Shown: positions 35,289 to 47,382 of the stretch, one piece after another
Position numbering within the stretch: the first letter of the stretch is position 1
Layout: every line of letters starts with the position of its first letter
DNA from: Massilia mucilaginosa
GTDB taxonomy: Bacteria; Pseudomonadota; Gammaproteobacteria; Burkholderiales; Burkholderiaceae_D
Assembly (NCBI RefSeq): GCF_011682145.1
Contig: NZ_WHJH01000041.1
Coordinates: 1-62,978 of the forward strand
Direction of reading: 5' to 3'
Length of the DNA stretch: 62,978 nt
Notes under the pieces: generated by a model
Database searches by the model: none
The model's input: the letters and a program-made list of their open reading frames with translations, nothing else
What the model was told of the DNA's origin: nothing
Translations under genes and position numbers: made by a program

Positions 35289-35380
35289 CGCGATATCTCT
35301 CCATGGTGCATAATGGTGATTGTCTCCTCTATTCTTCATCTGAAAATAGATTCAAGCCCGTTTTGCCACGGGCTTTTTTT
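35289..35380 (+). ncRNA. Candidate small RNA between proQ and rpoD
   Basis: A transcript of about 90 nt would run from the promoter-like site to a strong terminator at 35354-35380. It includes GATTGTCTCCTCTATTC, a pyrimidine stretch complementary to ribosome-binding sites, as in many trans-acting small RNAs. No open frame with a ribosome site covers it. It is separated from rpoD by about 200 bases including the terminator, so it is not simply the rpoD leader. Existence is inferred. Confidence 0.45.
35354..35380 (+). terminator. Strong Rho-independent terminator
   Basis: An 8-bp perfect stem AAGCCCGT / ACGGGCTT with a 6-base loop, ending in seven T. It precedes rpoD and follows no protein gene on this strand, which is why a small RNA is proposed. 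Confidence 0.85.
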
Positions 35381-35578
35381 CGTTCCGCCATGCACAGCGC
35401 CATTTTGATCATAGCACACGCACCACAGCACCCCCGCACGGGGTACGCCCAACCGGGCCATCGATGCATACGGTCGTGCTTGCAATTCGGCTACATCGCC
35501 CTTAGCTAGGGCCATCCTGATACACGTTCCATCGAGCGCGGTACGCCGGGCTCGGGTGGATTATTGACTGGAGTTTTA

Positions 35579-38164
<2,586 letters not shown>

Positions 38165-38203
38165 GGTACGCTGGTCGCGTCGGCCCTGGCCCGCGCGATG
38201 GCG

Positions 38204-38242
38204 AAAAACCGTGTCCACCCGTCGGGTGCGCACGGTTTTTTT
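38204..38242 (+). terminator. rpoD terminator
   Basis: AAAAACCGTG pairs with CACGGTTTTTTT around an inner hairpin, 40 bases after the rpoD stop; a classical Rho-independent terminator with a 7-T tail. Confidence 0.85.
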
Positions 38243-38381
38243 ACGTCCGCGCGGCAGCGGCATCGGCCTTCCTGATCGTCCGGCCTCATCGCATTGATTT
38301 AATGACAATAAATGTTTCCTGTTGCATTGCTAAAAATGCTATGCTTGCGGGCTATTGTTTCATGATTGATTGAGGAAAAAA

Positions 38382-38816
38382 ATGCAGATCACATCCCCAC
38401 GCCGTACTTCCCGCCGCGCCTTGCTGCTCGCTCTGGCCTTGATGGCGTCGCCGGCGGCCCTCCTGGCAGCGAACACAATGGCCACGCCCGATCCGGCGCT
38501 GGTGGCGCGCTATATGGGCGACACCGCGGCGAGGCACGCGAAACTGGCCGAGTGCAAGAAGAAATACGATCCGGTCGGTTTCATGAGCGATGTGGCGTGC
38601 ATGAGCGCAGAGAACGCCAACCGTAAAGCGGCGAGCAACAACCTGGCGTCGACCTGCAACGCGATCGACACCTTTGTCTACGTTCCCGGGAAACTGACGG
38701 GAAAAGCGCGCGAAGACTACTTTATTGCAAATACGCCATCGGACGCCATCTTGAAGAACTGTAATCTGACCAAAGAAAAATGGCTGAGCGACAGTATGAA
38801 GAGAGCGCCGCGATGA
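38382..38816 (+). CDS. Small secreted four-cysteine protein, paralogue 1
   Basis: A 144-residue exported protein with signal peptide RRALLLALALMASPAALLAA and TGAGGAAAA before the ATG. The mature part holds four cysteines (LAECKKK, DVACMSAENANR, LASTCNAID, LKNCNL) that probably form two disulfides. It ends in LTKEKWLSDSMK. No known family recognised. It is closely similar in layout and spacing to the next gene, so the two are a tandem duplication. Confidence 0.75.
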   Translation: MQITSPRRTSRRALLLALALMASPAALLAANTMATPDPALVARYMGDTAARHAKLAECKKKYDPVGFMSDVACMSAENANRKAASNNLASTCNAIDTFVYVPGKLTGKAREDYFIANTPSDAILKNCNLTKEKWLSDSMKRAPR

Positions 38817-38833
38817 TGGAATTGGAGAAAACC

Positions 38834-39265
38834 ATGCGGACCGCATCGACACGCCATCCGTCCCTGCGCACATTGCTGCTCTCCCTCGCCCTGATGGCAT
38901 CGCCAATGGCCGTGTTCGCAGCCACCATCGCCAAGCCCGATCCCGCGATGGTGGCGCGCTATGGCAGCGACGCCAAGGCATTGGACGCGAAACTTGCGGA
39001 GTGCGGGTCGAGAAAGGACATGGCCGCAGCGCTTTCCGATGTCGCTTGCATGAGCGCGGACGAAGCCAGCAGAGTAGCGGAGCGGAAAAATCTCGCTTCA
39101 AAATGCAACGCGGCGGACACCTTTGTCTACATTCCAGGCACGCTGAAGGGAAAAGAATACGAAGACTATGTGATCAAACGCGCGCCCTCGGACGCTCAGT
39201 TGAAAAACTGCAATCAGACACGCGCACAGTGGGTGCGTGACAAATTGGCAAAAACGCCAAAATAA
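38834..39265 (+). CDS. Small secreted four-cysteine protein, paralogue 2
   Basis: A 143-residue exported protein with signal peptide LLLSLALMASPMAVFAA. It has the same four cysteines as its neighbour (LAECGSR, DVACMSADEASR, LASKCNAAD, LKNCNQ) and shared segments PDPAMVARY, DTFVYIPGTLKGK and SDAQLKNCN. The start is MRTASTRHP with GGAG seven bases upstream; an earlier in-frame ATG at 38813 overlaps the first gene's stop. Probably co-transcribed with paralogue 1, 17 bases apart. Function unknown. Confidence 0.75.
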   Translation: MRTASTRHPSLRTLLLSLALMASPMAVFAATIAKPDPAMVARYGSDAKALDAKLAECGSRKDMAAALSDVACMSADEASRVAERKNLASKCNAADTFVYIPGTLKGKEYEDYVIKRAPSDAQLKNCNQTRAQWVRDKLAKTPK

Positions 39266-39272
39266 TTCGCCC

Positions 39273-39306
39273 AAAAAAATGCGCATCCGGAAAGCCCGGA
39301 CGCGCA
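39273..39306 (-). terminator. Terminator of the sensor kinase gene
   Basis: Read on the minus strand: an 11-bp stem with one mismatch (TGCGCGTCCGG / CCGGATGCGCA) followed by seven T. It lies about 115 bases past the kinase stop. Confidence 0.75.
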
Positions 39307-39419
39307 AACAGGGGGGAGTCAATAAACCAGGCCGACCGGGTCGCGCCTGTTTCATCGCGGCCCATTGTACATACGTCACGGCCGGCGCGACTTACATTTT
39401 TCGTATTGTTGTATCCGCG

Positions 39420-40787
39420 CTAATCCTCAAGCGCCGCCGCCTCGCTTTCCAGCGGAATCATCATGGCCAGGGTGGTGCCGCCGCCCGGCCGGCTGTCGAT
39501 CACCATCTGCCCGCCGAACACATCGACCCGCTCGCGAATCCCGCGCAGGCCGAACGAGGCCACCTTGGCCGCATCGCCCGGCCCCATGCCGACCCCGTTG
39601 TCGACGATGGTAATCGTCAGGTATTCCATGCCGATATCGAGCCCCACCTCGACCCGGGTCGCCTTGGCGTGCCGCAAAATGTTGAGCAGGCACTCCTGGA
39701 TGATGCGGAAAATGACGTCGGTGCGGTGGCTGTCGGGCAGCGGGCCGTCGCCTTCGGCCACGGTCAGCGAGGTGGCGATGCCGCTGCGCTTTTCGAACTG
39801 CTGCACGAGCCACTCGGCGGCCGCCGGCAAGCCCAGTTCCAGGGTGCTCGGATGCAGATCGTTCATGATCGCGCGCACCGAGCGGATGGTCAGGTCGATG
39901 GTGTCGAGCACGTCGCCCACCTTGCGCTTGAGCAGCGGATGGCGCAGGCCGGCGCGCGCATGCAGCATCTCCACGTCGATCTTGAGCGCCATCAGGTTCT
40001 GCCCCAGTTCGTCGTGGATGCCCTTGGCGATGCGCTTGCGCTCTTCTTCCTTGATCGTCTCCAGATGCGAACTCAACTGGCGCAGCTCGCGGAACGACTC
40101 GGCCAGCGCATGCTCGGCCATCACGCGCTCGGCCACTTCGATGCGCAGCTGGGCGTTGCTGCGCTCCAGCTCGGCCGTACGCATGCGGATGCGCACTTCC
40201 AGGCCGATCTGCACCGCCGCCAGTTCCAGCTCGGCCGCCTTGCGTCCGCTGATATCGGTCAGCATCAGCAGGGTGCCCTCGGCCACGCCGTCGTCGCCCA
40301 GCATCGGCCGCCCGCTGACGATGGCCCAGCCGATCGTGCCGTCCACCCGGCGGTACGACAGGTCGTGGGTGCAGCCGACATGGGCGGCGTCGGTGCTGGT
40401 CATTTCGGCCAGGTCGCGCGGCGGATTGTCGCCCAGGAAGTCATGCATCGGGCGCCCCAGCAGCGTGCCGGGGGTGGCGCCGAACATCTTGGCCAGGCGG
40501 GCGTTGGCGAAGGTGGTGCGGGCCGCGCCGTCGAGCGTCCAGACGCCTTCGTGGGCGGTGTCGATGAAGTGCCGGTAGCGGCTCTGGGCATGGTTGCGCG
40601 CCATGGCCAGGGCGCGGATGCGCAGGCTGGCCGCCAGCGCGGCGCCGGACAGCGCAATGGCCACGGAGAACAGCCAGCGCGGCACCGCGTGGGCGTCGCC
40701 CAGCGCGATCAGGGCCACCAGGGAGGCCAGCACCAGGACGATGGCGGCTACGGTCAGGCAAAGCGACTCCACGCTCCACGTTTTCAT
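39420..40787 (-). CDS. PAS-containing sensor histidine kinase (NarL-type), orphan
   Basis: A 455-residue kinase. Two N-terminal transmembrane helices (LCLTVAAIVLVLASLVALIAL and a second near WLFSVAIALSGAALAASL) leave almost no periplasmic loop; a PAS domain with PAC follows (YRHFIDTAHEGVWTLDG to TLLMLTDISGRKAAE), then a coiled coil. The HisKA_3 phosphoacceptor is EERKRIAKGIHDELGQNL, and the HATPase domain has VDNGVGMGPGD and SFGLRGIRERVDVFGG. The start has GAGGGG seven bases upstream. Such kinases partner NarL/FixJ regulators, yet no response regulator gene is adjacent, so its partner lies elsewhere. Signal probably intracellular or membrane-related. Confidence 0.92.
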   Translation of the reverse strand: MKTWSVESLCLTVAAIVLVLASLVALIALGDAHAVPRWLFSVAIALSGAALAASLRIRALAMARNHAQSRYRHFIDTAHEGVWTLDGAARTTFANARLAKMFGATPGTLLGRPMHDFLGDNPPRDLAEMTSTDAAHVGCTHDLSYRRVDGTIGWAIVSGRPMLGDDGVAEGTLLMLTDISGRKAAELELAAVQIGLEVRIRMRTAELERSNAQLRIEVAERVMAEHALAESFRELRQLSSHLETIKEEERKRIAKGIHDELGQNLMALKIDVEMLHARAGLRHPLLKRKVGDVLDTIDLTIRSVRAIMNDLHPSTLELGLPAAAEWLVQQFEKRSGIATSLTVAEGDGPLPDSHRTDVIFRIIQECLLNILRHAKATRVEVGLDIGMEYLTITIVDNGVGMGPGDAAKVASFGLRGIRERVDVFGGQMVIDSRPGGGTTLAMMIPLESEAAALED

Positions 40788-40991
40788 GCGCACACCCCTC
40801 GTGTTTCAGACAGGTTGTTGGTCAGTTCATTCTATGCCAACTTTTTGGAAATAGTTCAATTTGTACAGGACACGAATCGGGCGTATGCCCCTTGCATGGG
40901 GTGGCGGAAATCACCGCGGTGAACGTTGGTCATTGCTCATAGGACACTTTGCTGCCACACTCGGTGCTCAACGACAACCATCGAACCCCCC

Positions 40992-41405
40992 ATGCCGACA
41001 CGTCCGTTTTACCTCGCCCTGCTGGTCGCCGCCGTCCACGCGGGCGCCACCGCCCAAGTCATCAAGTGCACGGATGCGGGCGGGCGCACCACGTACCAGA
41101 GCACGCCTTGCGCCGCAGTCCAGGGCGCTCGCGAGCAGAAAATGGCCGCGCCCGGGCAGAAGTCCGGCAGCGCGGCAGCCCCGGCGCCGGCAGCGCCGGC
41201 GCAACAGACCGAGCTGGACGCCCTTAACCAACGGATGCGCGTGCGCATGTGCGAAATACACCGCATCTCGCTCAAGCGCTTGAAGGAGTCCGACACCATG
41301 CTGGTGCCGAATGGGAATGGGAATGGGATTGTGAAGGCGGACGCCGCGCGCCGGGCGAGCGAAATCGCCCAGGCCGAGAAAAGGGTTGCCGATACCTGCA
41401 AATGA
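40992..41405 (+). CDS. Secreted DUF4124-type protein
   Basis: A 137-residue exported protein: signal peptide MPTRPFYLALLVAAVHAGATA, then the DUF4124 domain (QVIKCTDAGGRTTYQSTPC), an Ala/Pro linker and a helical C-terminus with a CEIHRISLKRL segment and a terminal cysteine. A short GGGAAT tandem repeat encodes NGNGNG near residue 110. Role unknown; common in Burkholderiales envelopes. Confidence 0.8.
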   Translation: MPTRPFYLALLVAAVHAGATAQVIKCTDAGGRTTYQSTPCAAVQGAREQKMAAPGQKSGSAAAPAPAAPAQQTELDALNQRMRVRMCEIHRISLKRLKESDTMLVPNGNGNGIVKADAARRASEIAQAEKRVADTCK

Positions 41406-41406
41406 C

Positions 41407-41435
41407 AGGCGGCGCGCCGTGCAGGCGCGCCGCCT
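41407..41435. terminator. Bidirectional terminator hairpin
   Basis: A perfect 12-bp GC-rich stem AGGCGGCGCGCC / GGCGCGCCGCCT with a 5-base loop fills the gap between the DUF4124 gene and ppc, which converge. No T-run on either side. Confidence 0.6.
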
Positions 41436-41443
41436 GGCAGGGC

Positions 41444-44254
41444 TTAACCTGTGTTGCGCAGGCCGGCCGCCACGCCGTTGATCGACAGGTGGATGCCGCG
41501 GTGAACCCGCTCGTCGACCTTGCCCGGTTCGCCCGACAGCGCGCGGTGGCGGTGGATCAGCTCGACCTGCAAGTGGTTCAGCGGATCGAGGTAGGCGAAG
41601 CGGTTCTGGATCGAGCGCGCCAGCAGCGGATTGCCGGCCAGGCGTTCATGCGCGCCGGTGATCATCTCCAGGCAGCGCAGGGTGGTGCCGTGTTCGGCCG
41701 CGATGCGCTTGAAGATGCGCTCGCGCAGTTCGACGTCGGCCACCAGCCCGGCGTAGCGCGAGGCGATCGCCAGGTCGGTCTTGGCCAGTACCATGTCCAT
41801 GTTCGAGAGCAGGGTGGCAAAGAACGGCCACTCCTTGAACATGGCTTGCAGGGTCGCGATTTTGTCGTCGCGATTGCCTTCTTCGATCCATTGCGTGATG
41901 GCCGAGCCGAAGCCGTACCAGCCCGGCAGCAGCAGGCGGCACTGGCCCCACGAGAAGCCCCACGGAATGGCGCGCAGGTCTTCGATGCGCTTGGTCGACT
42001 TGCGCGAGGCCGGGCGCGAACCGAGATTGAGTTCGGCGATTTCGGCGATCGGCGTGGCCGAGAAAAAGTAGTCGGTGAAGCCCGGCGTTTCGTAGACCAG
42101 GTTGCGGTAAGCCTTGTAGGCGCGCTCGGACAGGTCGGCCATGATGGCTTCGAAGCCGGCCAGCTGCTGCGCCTTGGCGCCTTCGGCCGCATGCGGCATC
42201 AGGCTCGCCTCCAGGGTGGCCGCAACCAGCAGTTCCAGGTTGCGGCGGCCGATTTCGGCGTTCGAGAACTTGGAGGCGATGATTTCGCCCTGTTCGGTCA
42301 GGCGGATCTGGCCATTGACGGTGCCCGGCGGCTGCGCCAGGATCGCCTCGTACGACGGTCCGCCGCCGCGGCCGACGGTGCCGCCGCGGCCGTGGAACAG
42401 GCGCAGCTTGACGCCGGCGTCGGCGAACACCTTGACCAGGTGGATTTCGGCCTTGTACAGCTCCCAATTGGACGTGAGGAAGCCGCCGTCCTTGTTCGAG
42501 TCCGAGTAGCCGAGCATGACTTCCTGCAGCTGGCCCTGGTGCGCGATCAGTTCCTTCACCAGCGGCAGCGCCATCCACTCGTTCATGATGCCGGCCGCGC
42601 GCTGCAGGTCGGGAATCGTTTCGAACAGGGGAATGACCATGGCGTCGAGCTGCTTGTCGCGCGCGCGCAGCAGGCCGGTTTCCTTCTGCAGCAGCAGTAC
42701 CTCCAGCAGGTCGGACACGGTCTCGGTATGCGAGATGATGTAGTTGCGGATCGCGCGCTTGCCGTAGCGCTGGCGGATATCTTTCGCCGCGCGCAGGATC
42801 GCCAGTTCGGACGCGGTTTCCTCGCTCAAGTCGGCGTACGGCGAATACAGCAGGCGCGGTTGCGCCAGCTCGGCCAGCAGCAGCTGGACCTTCTGTTGTT
42901 CGGAGAGTTTGGTGTAGTCGGCTTCGACGCCGGCGCCGGCGAACAGTTCGGCCAGCACGCGTTCGTGCACGTCGGAGGTCTGGCGCATGTCGAGCGAGGC
43001 CAGGTGAAAGCCGAAGATGGCGGCGGCGCGCTGCACCGTGGCCAGGCGCGGCTTGATCAACAACTGGCCATGATTGGCGCGCAGCGACTCGGCCAGTACT
43101 TTCAAGTCGGCGCAGAAGTCAAAGGCATCGCCGTACGGCGCGGCGTGGCCGACTTCGCGGCGCATGATGTTGGTCGCGCCCAGCGCGCGCGCGGTGGCGG
43201 CCAGCCGTGCGTAGATGCCGATCAGGGCGCGCCGGTATGGCTCGTCGCTGCGGTGCGGCGACTGGTCGGGCGAGGCGTCGGCCAGCGCCTGCAGGGCCGG
43301 GCTGGCGCCGACCATCAGGGTCGAAATCGACAGCTCGGCGCCGAGCGCGTGCACTTCGTCGAGGTAGAAGTCGAGGATGGTGGTGGCCTGGCGCACCAGC
43401 GCGTGCTGCATGGTGCCGGCGTTGACGTTCGGGTTGCCATCGCGGTCGCCGCCGATCCAGCTGCCCATCTGGACGTAGGAGTTGTCGGTCAGGGCAGCCT
43501 CGCCATCCGGATAGTGCGCGGCGATTTCTTCTTCGATGTCGTCGTACAGGCCGGGCAGCTCGTGCAGGAAGGTGATGCGGTAGTAGGACAGGGCGTTGTC
43601 GATTTCGTCGGCCACGGTCAGCTTGGAGTAGCGCAGCATGCGCGTCTGCCACAGGGTGGCGATGCGCGAGTGCAGCAGCGCCATGTTGGCCACCCGTTCG
43701 CGCGGGGTCAGCGGCAGGTCGCGTTCGGCCAGCAGGCGCGCGATGTCATGCTCGGCGTCGAGAATGCTCTTGCGCTGGACTTCGGTCGGATGCGCCGTCA
43801 ATACGGGCGCGATCAGGGCGTCGCCGAAGAAGGTGCGCACGGTGTCGCTGGCGACGCCGGCCGCTTTCAGCTTGGACAGCGCGAAGCTCACGCTGCCCTG
43901 TTGCGGGGCCGAGCCGGCCAGCAGGTGGGCGCGGCGGCGGCGGATGTGGTGCTGGTCTTCGGCGATGTTGGCCAAATGCGAAAAATACGAAAACGCGCGC
44001 ACCACCGAAATGGTTTGCTCGCGCGTGAGCTTGTGCAGCAGGGCGGTCAGGTCCTGGCCGGCCTGGGCGTCGTCTTCGCGCCGGAAGCGCACCGCCGTCT
44101 GGCGGATGGTCTCGACGACATCGAAGACGGCTTCGCCCTCCTGATCGCGCAGCACGTCGCCGAGCAGGCGGCCGAGCAGGCGGATATCTTCTTTCAGCGG
44201 GGCGTCCTTGTCGAGGAGGGGAGGGTTTTCTTGTGCAGCGGATGAATTTACCAT
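41444..44254 (-). CDS. ppc: Phosphoenolpyruvate carboxylase
   Basis: A 936-residue PEPC, which carboxylates phosphoenolpyruvate to oxaloacetate to refill the TCA cycle. Key blocks: [13 protein letters not shown] with the catalytic histidine, [38 protein letters not shown] (glycine loop) and the C-terminal LRNTG. The start [12 protein letters not shown] at 44254 is chosen for family length; the frame extends to 44563 through the promoter region of the divergent hemC. Single gene, ended by the hairpin at 41407. Confidence 0.97.
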   Translation of the reverse strand: MVNSSAAQENPPLLDKDAPLKEDIRLLGRLLGDVLRDQEGEAVFDVVETIRQTAVRFRREDDAQAGQDLTALLHKLTREQTISVVRAFSYFSHLANIAEDQHHIRRRRAHLLAGSAPQQGSVSFALSKLKAAGVASDTVRTFFGDALIAPVLTAHPTEVQRKSILDAEHDIARLLAERDLPLTPRERVANMALLHSRIATLWQTRMLRYSKLTVADEIDNALSYYRITFLHELPGLYDDIEEEIAAHYPDGEAALTDNSYVQMGSWIGGDRDGNPNVNAGTMQHALVRQATTILDFYLDEVHALGAELSISTLMVGASPALQALADASPDQSPHRSDEPYRRALIGIYARLAATARALGATNIMRREVGHAAPYGDAFDFCADLKVLAESLRANHGQLLIKPRLATVQRAAAIFGFHLASLDMRQTSDVHERVLAELFAGAGVEADYTKLSEQQKVQLLLAELAQPRLLYSPYADLSEETASELAILRAAKDIRQRYGKRAIRNYIISHTETVSDLLEVLLLQKETGLLRARDKQLDAMVIPLFETIPDLQRAAGIMNEWMALPLVKELIAHQGQLQEVMLGYSDSNKDGGFLTSNWELYKAEIHLVKVFADAGVKLRLFHGRGGTVGRGGGPSYEAILAQPPGTVNGQIRLTEQGEIIASKFSNAEIGRRNLELLVAATLEASLMPHAAEGAKAQQLAGFEAIMADLSERAYKAYRNLVYETPGFTDYFFSATPIAEIAELNLGSRPASRKSTKRIEDLRAIPWGFSWGQCRLLLPGWYGFGSAITQWIEEGNRDDKIATLQAMFKEWPFFATLLSNMDMVLAKTDLAIASRYAGLVADVELRERIFKRIAAEHGTTLRCLEMITGAHERLAGNPLLARSIQNRFAYLDPLNHLQVELIHRHRALSGEPGKVDERVHRGIHLSINGVAAGLRNTG

Positions 44255-44381
44255 GTTGGACCACAGAGTTAAAGTTGGTGCAAAGGCTTCTGGCCAGGTT
44301 CTGCAAAGGGGACGCATGATAAAATTTGTGATCTTATGCATGTGCCGATGACTGCCATAACCGGTTTGAGGTTTTACGACA

Positions 44382-45434
44382 GTGAAAGAATCCGTTTTGA
44401 AAGCAACTGAATTGACTGGTACGCCTTCGCGTCCGCAGCAGCCCTCCAAGCTCATTATCGCTTCGCGCGAAAGCCGGCTCGCCATGTGGCAGGCCGAGCA
44501 TGTTCGCGCGCAATTATCTTTATTATATCCGCAGTGCAGCATCGAGATTCTGGGAATGACCACCCGGGGCGATCAGATCCTGGACCGTACTTTATCAAAG
44601 GTCGGCGGCAAGGGTCTGTTCGTCAAGGAACTTGAGGTGGCCATGGCCGAAGGACGCGCCGACCTGGCCGTGCATTCGCTCAAGGACGTGCCGATGGACT
44701 TGCCCGAAGGCTTCGAACTGGCCGCCGTGCTGGAACGGGAAGACCCGCGCGACGCCTTCGTGTCGAACGATTTCGGCAGCCTGGACGAGCTGCCGCCGGG
44801 TGCGGTGGTGGGCACCAGCAGCCTGCGCCGCCAGTCGCTGATCGCGGCGCGCTATCCGCACCTGGTCATCAAACCGCTGCGCGGCAATCTCGATACGCGC
44901 CTGGGCAAGCTCGATCGCGGCGATTATGCCGCCATCATCCTGGCTGCGGCCGGGCTCAAGCGTCTGGGGCTGCCGCAGCGCATCCGCTCGCTGATGGACC
45001 CGGCGCACTCGCTGCCGGCGGCGGGGCAGGGCGCGATGGCGATCGAAATCGTTTCCGGCCGCACCAATGGCATCGACCTGCGCGACGTGCTGGCGCCGCT
45101 GAACCACATGCCGACGGCGCAGCGGGTGGCGGCCGAGCGCAAGGTGTCGAAGGTGTTCGGCGGCAGTTGCCAGATTCCGCTGGCCGCGTTCGCCACCATC
45201 GAGGGCGACGTGATGCACCTGCGCGCCATGGTGGCCACGCCGGACGGCAAGCGCAGCGCGCATGCCGAACTGCGCGGGCCGGCCGACGATCCTGAACTGC
45301 TCGGCCAGCAAGTGTCGGACCTGCTCGACACCCAGGACGCGCGCGCGATCCTGGCCGAGTGCAAGGCCGATGCCGCCATCGGGGACGCCGCCGTAGCGGA
45401 CGCCGCGCCCGTGGCGCCCCCGGCCGATGCCTGA
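44382..45434 (+). CDS. hemC: Porphobilinogen deaminase (hydroxymethylbilane synthase)
   Basis: A 350-residue HemC, joining four porphobilinogens into hydroxymethylbilane in haem synthesis. It shows [62 protein letters not shown] and the dipyrromethane-cofactor loop [10 protein letters not shown]. Initiation is probably GTG at 44382; the C-terminal [13 protein letters not shown] tail is an extension beyond the usual end. First gene of the hemCDXY cluster, divergent from ppc. Confidence 0.97.
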   Translation: MKESVLKATELTGTPSRPQQPSKLIIASRESRLAMWQAEHVRAQLSLLYPQCSIEILGMTTRGDQILDRTLSKVGGKGLFVKELEVAMAEGRADLAVHSLKDVPMDLPEGFELAAVLEREDPRDAFVSNDFGSLDELPPGAVVGTSSLRRQSLIAARYPHLVIKPLRGNLDTRLGKLDRGDYAAIILAAAGLKRLGLPQRIRSLMDPAHSLPAAGQGAMAIEIVSGRTNGIDLRDVLAPLNHMPTAQRVAAERKVSKVFGGSCQIPLAAFATIEGDVMHLRAMVATPDGKRSAHAELRGPADDPELLGQQVSDLLDTQDARAILAECKADAAIGDAAVADAAPVAPPADA

Positions 45435-46197
45435 CCCCGTCATCATCACCCGTCCGCTGGCGCAAGCCGGCGCGCTGGCCGAGCAGGTGAGGGCGCTCGG
45501 GCGCGAGGCGGTGCTGCTGCCGCTGCTCGACATTTCGCCGCTGGACGACCAGGGGCCGCTCAAGGCGGCGCTGGCCGGCATGCACGACTGCGCCATGGTG
45601 GCCTTCGTGTCGCCCAACGCGATCGATGCGGCGTTTGCCCACATCACCGTGTGGCCGACCTGGGTGACGGTGGCGGTGCTGGGCGAGGGCAGCCGGGCGG
45701 CGCTGGAGCGGCATGGGATCAACAACAACACGGCGACCATCGTCAGCCCGCGCGATCCGACCCGCAGCGACTCGGAAAACCTGCTCGACACGCTCGACCT
45801 GGCGGCCCTGGCCGGCCAGAAAGTGCTGATCGTGCGTGGCGAAAGCGGGCGCGAGCTGATGGCCGACGGGCTGCGCGCGGCCGGCGTGATCGTGGTCACC
45901 GTGCCGGCCTACCGGCGCAGCGTGCCGCTGCTGACCGATGCCCTGGCGCAGCAGCTGCGCACGCTTTTGCAAGGCGATAACGACTGGATCATCACCAGTT
46001 CCGAAGCCCTGCGCGGCCTGGTGGCGCTGGTGCGGGAGATGGGCGATCCCGCCCTTGTGGAAAAAATGCAACAACAGCACCTGATCGTGCCGCACGCCCG
46101 TATTGCCGAGACGGCAAGCTCGCTGGGCCTGGGCCGGTTGACGCTGTGCGGATCAGGCGACGAACGTTTGCTTGCCGCGTTACAATCACGAGCATGA
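45427..46197 (+). CDS. hemD: Uroporphyrinogen-III synthase
   Basis: A 256-residue HemD, closing hydroxymethylbilane to uroporphyrinogen III. Sequence is typically divergent but shows [65 protein letters not shown] and [12 protein letters not shown]. It overlaps hemC by 8 bases and hemX by four. Confidence 0.93.
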   Translation: MPDPVIITRPLAQAGALAEQVRALGREAVLLPLLDISPLDDQGPLKAALAGMHDCAMVAFVSPNAIDAAFAHITVWPTWVTVAVLGEGSRAALERHGINNNTATIVSPRDPTRSDSENLLDTLDLAALAGQKVLIVRGESGRELMADGLRAAGVIVVTVPAYRRSVPLLTDALAQQLRTLLQGDNDWIITSSEALRGLVALVREMGDPALVEKMQQQHLIVPHARIAETASSLGLGRLTLCGSGDERLLAALQSRA

Positions 46198-47381
46198 ACG
46201 AATTGCCTACATTACCTGAACACAACGCAGCGCCCGGCGCCGCACCCCAGCCAGCTCCCGCGGACCAGTACAGTGCGCCGCCGGCGCGCGTCGCGCGCGG
46301 CGAGAGCATGGGCGAGATCTTGCAGCGTCCGATGACGGTGGTGGTGATCCTGCTGGCGCTGCTGCTGGCCGCGCACGCCTGGTCGACGCGCAGCAATCTG
46401 CTCAAGCTGCGCATGGAAATGGCCAACCGCCTGCAAAAGGGCGAAGTGGTCAATACCGAAACGAGCGTGCTGGCGCGTACCGTGCAGGACCAGACCAAGG
46501 ACTTGCAGGCCAAGGTGAGCCTGCTCGAAAACCGCCAGGTCGAAGCCCAGAGCCAGCAACTGGCGCTGGAACAGCTGTACCAGGATTTGTCGAAGAACCG
46601 CGACGAGTGGGCGCTGGCCGAAATCGAACAGGTGCTCTCGACCGCCAGCCAGCAGTTGCAACTGGCCGGCAATGTGCAGGGCGCGCTGATCGCGCTGCAA
46701 AACGCCGACCGTTCGCTGTCGCGCTCGGACAAGCCGCAATTCATCACGATCCGGCGCGCCATCGCAGGCGATATCGACAAGCTCAAGGCCTTGCCGGCGC
46801 TGGACCTGACCGGTGTCGCGCTGCGCCTGGACAACGTGATTACCCAGGTCAATACGCTGCCGATGCTGGCCGACGAAAAACCGGCGCTGCCGGCCAAGCC
46901 GGCCCGGGCGGCCAAGGTGGCGGCCGCGCCGGTGGCACTCAAGCCGGGCGTGGCGGGCGCGGCCGATGCGGTGGTGGTCCCGGCCGTGGCCAAGGACACC
47001 ATGCTCGACAAGGTCCAGGACGTGTGGCAGAGCTGGACCGGCGAAATGTGGGATGAAATGCGCCAGTTGATCCGCGTGCGCCGCGTCGACACGCCGGAAG
47101 CGCTGATGCTCTCGCCCTCGGAAACCTACTTTGTGCGCGAAAACGTCAAGCTGCGCCTGCTGAACGCGCGCATGGCGCTGCTGGCGAGGAATGAAGTCGC
47201 CTTCCGCAACGACCTGGTGGCGGCGCAGGATGCGCTGGCCAAGTATTTCGACACGCGCGCCGGCAGCACCCAGACCGCGCAGGCGCTGCTGCGCCAGGTC
47301 CAGGCCAGCAATCTGGCGATCGAGATGCCATCCCTGTCCGACAGCCTGAACGCCGTGCGCAACTACAAGGCGAAGCCATAA
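46194..47381 (+). CDS. hemX: HemX-like membrane protein
   Basis: A 395-residue inner-membrane protein usually encoded after hemD. One transmembrane helix (TVVVILLALLLAAHAW, near residue 50) is followed by a periplasmic coiled coil (LLENRQVEAQSQQLALEQLYQDL). An Ala/Pro/Lys linker lies near residue 235, and the C-terminus is helical. Annotated as uroporphyrinogen-III C-methyltransferase in some databases, but no methyltransferase motif is present; real role unclear. ATGA overlap with hemD. Confidence 0.9.
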   Translation: MNELPTLPEHNAAPGAAPQPAPADQYSAPPARVARGESMGEILQRPMTVVVILLALLLAAHAWSTRSNLLKLRMEMANRLQKGEVVNTETSVLARTVQDQTKDLQAKVSLLENRQVEAQSQQLALEQLYQDLSKNRDEWALAEIEQVLSTASQQLQLAGNVQGALIALQNADRSLSRSDKPQFITIRRAIAGDIDKLKALPALDLTGVALRLDNVITQVNTLPMLADEKPALPAKPARAAKVAAAPVALKPGVAGAADAVVVPAVAKDTMLDKVQDVWQSWTGEMWDEMRQLIRVRRVDTPEALMLSPSETYFVRENVKLRLLNARMALLARNEVAFRNDLVAAQDALAKYFDTRAGSTQTAQALLRQVQASNLAIEMPSLSDSLNAVRNYKAKP

Positions 47382-47382
47382 C

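Noticed and set aside
35180-35509. A 109-codon frame between proQ and rpoD
   Set aside because: Starts with TTG, has no ribosome site or family resemblance, and is crossed by a strong terminator.
41249-44245. A 998-codon plus-strand frame opposite ppc
   Set aside because: Shadow of a highly conserved gene; no domain and no separate promoter.
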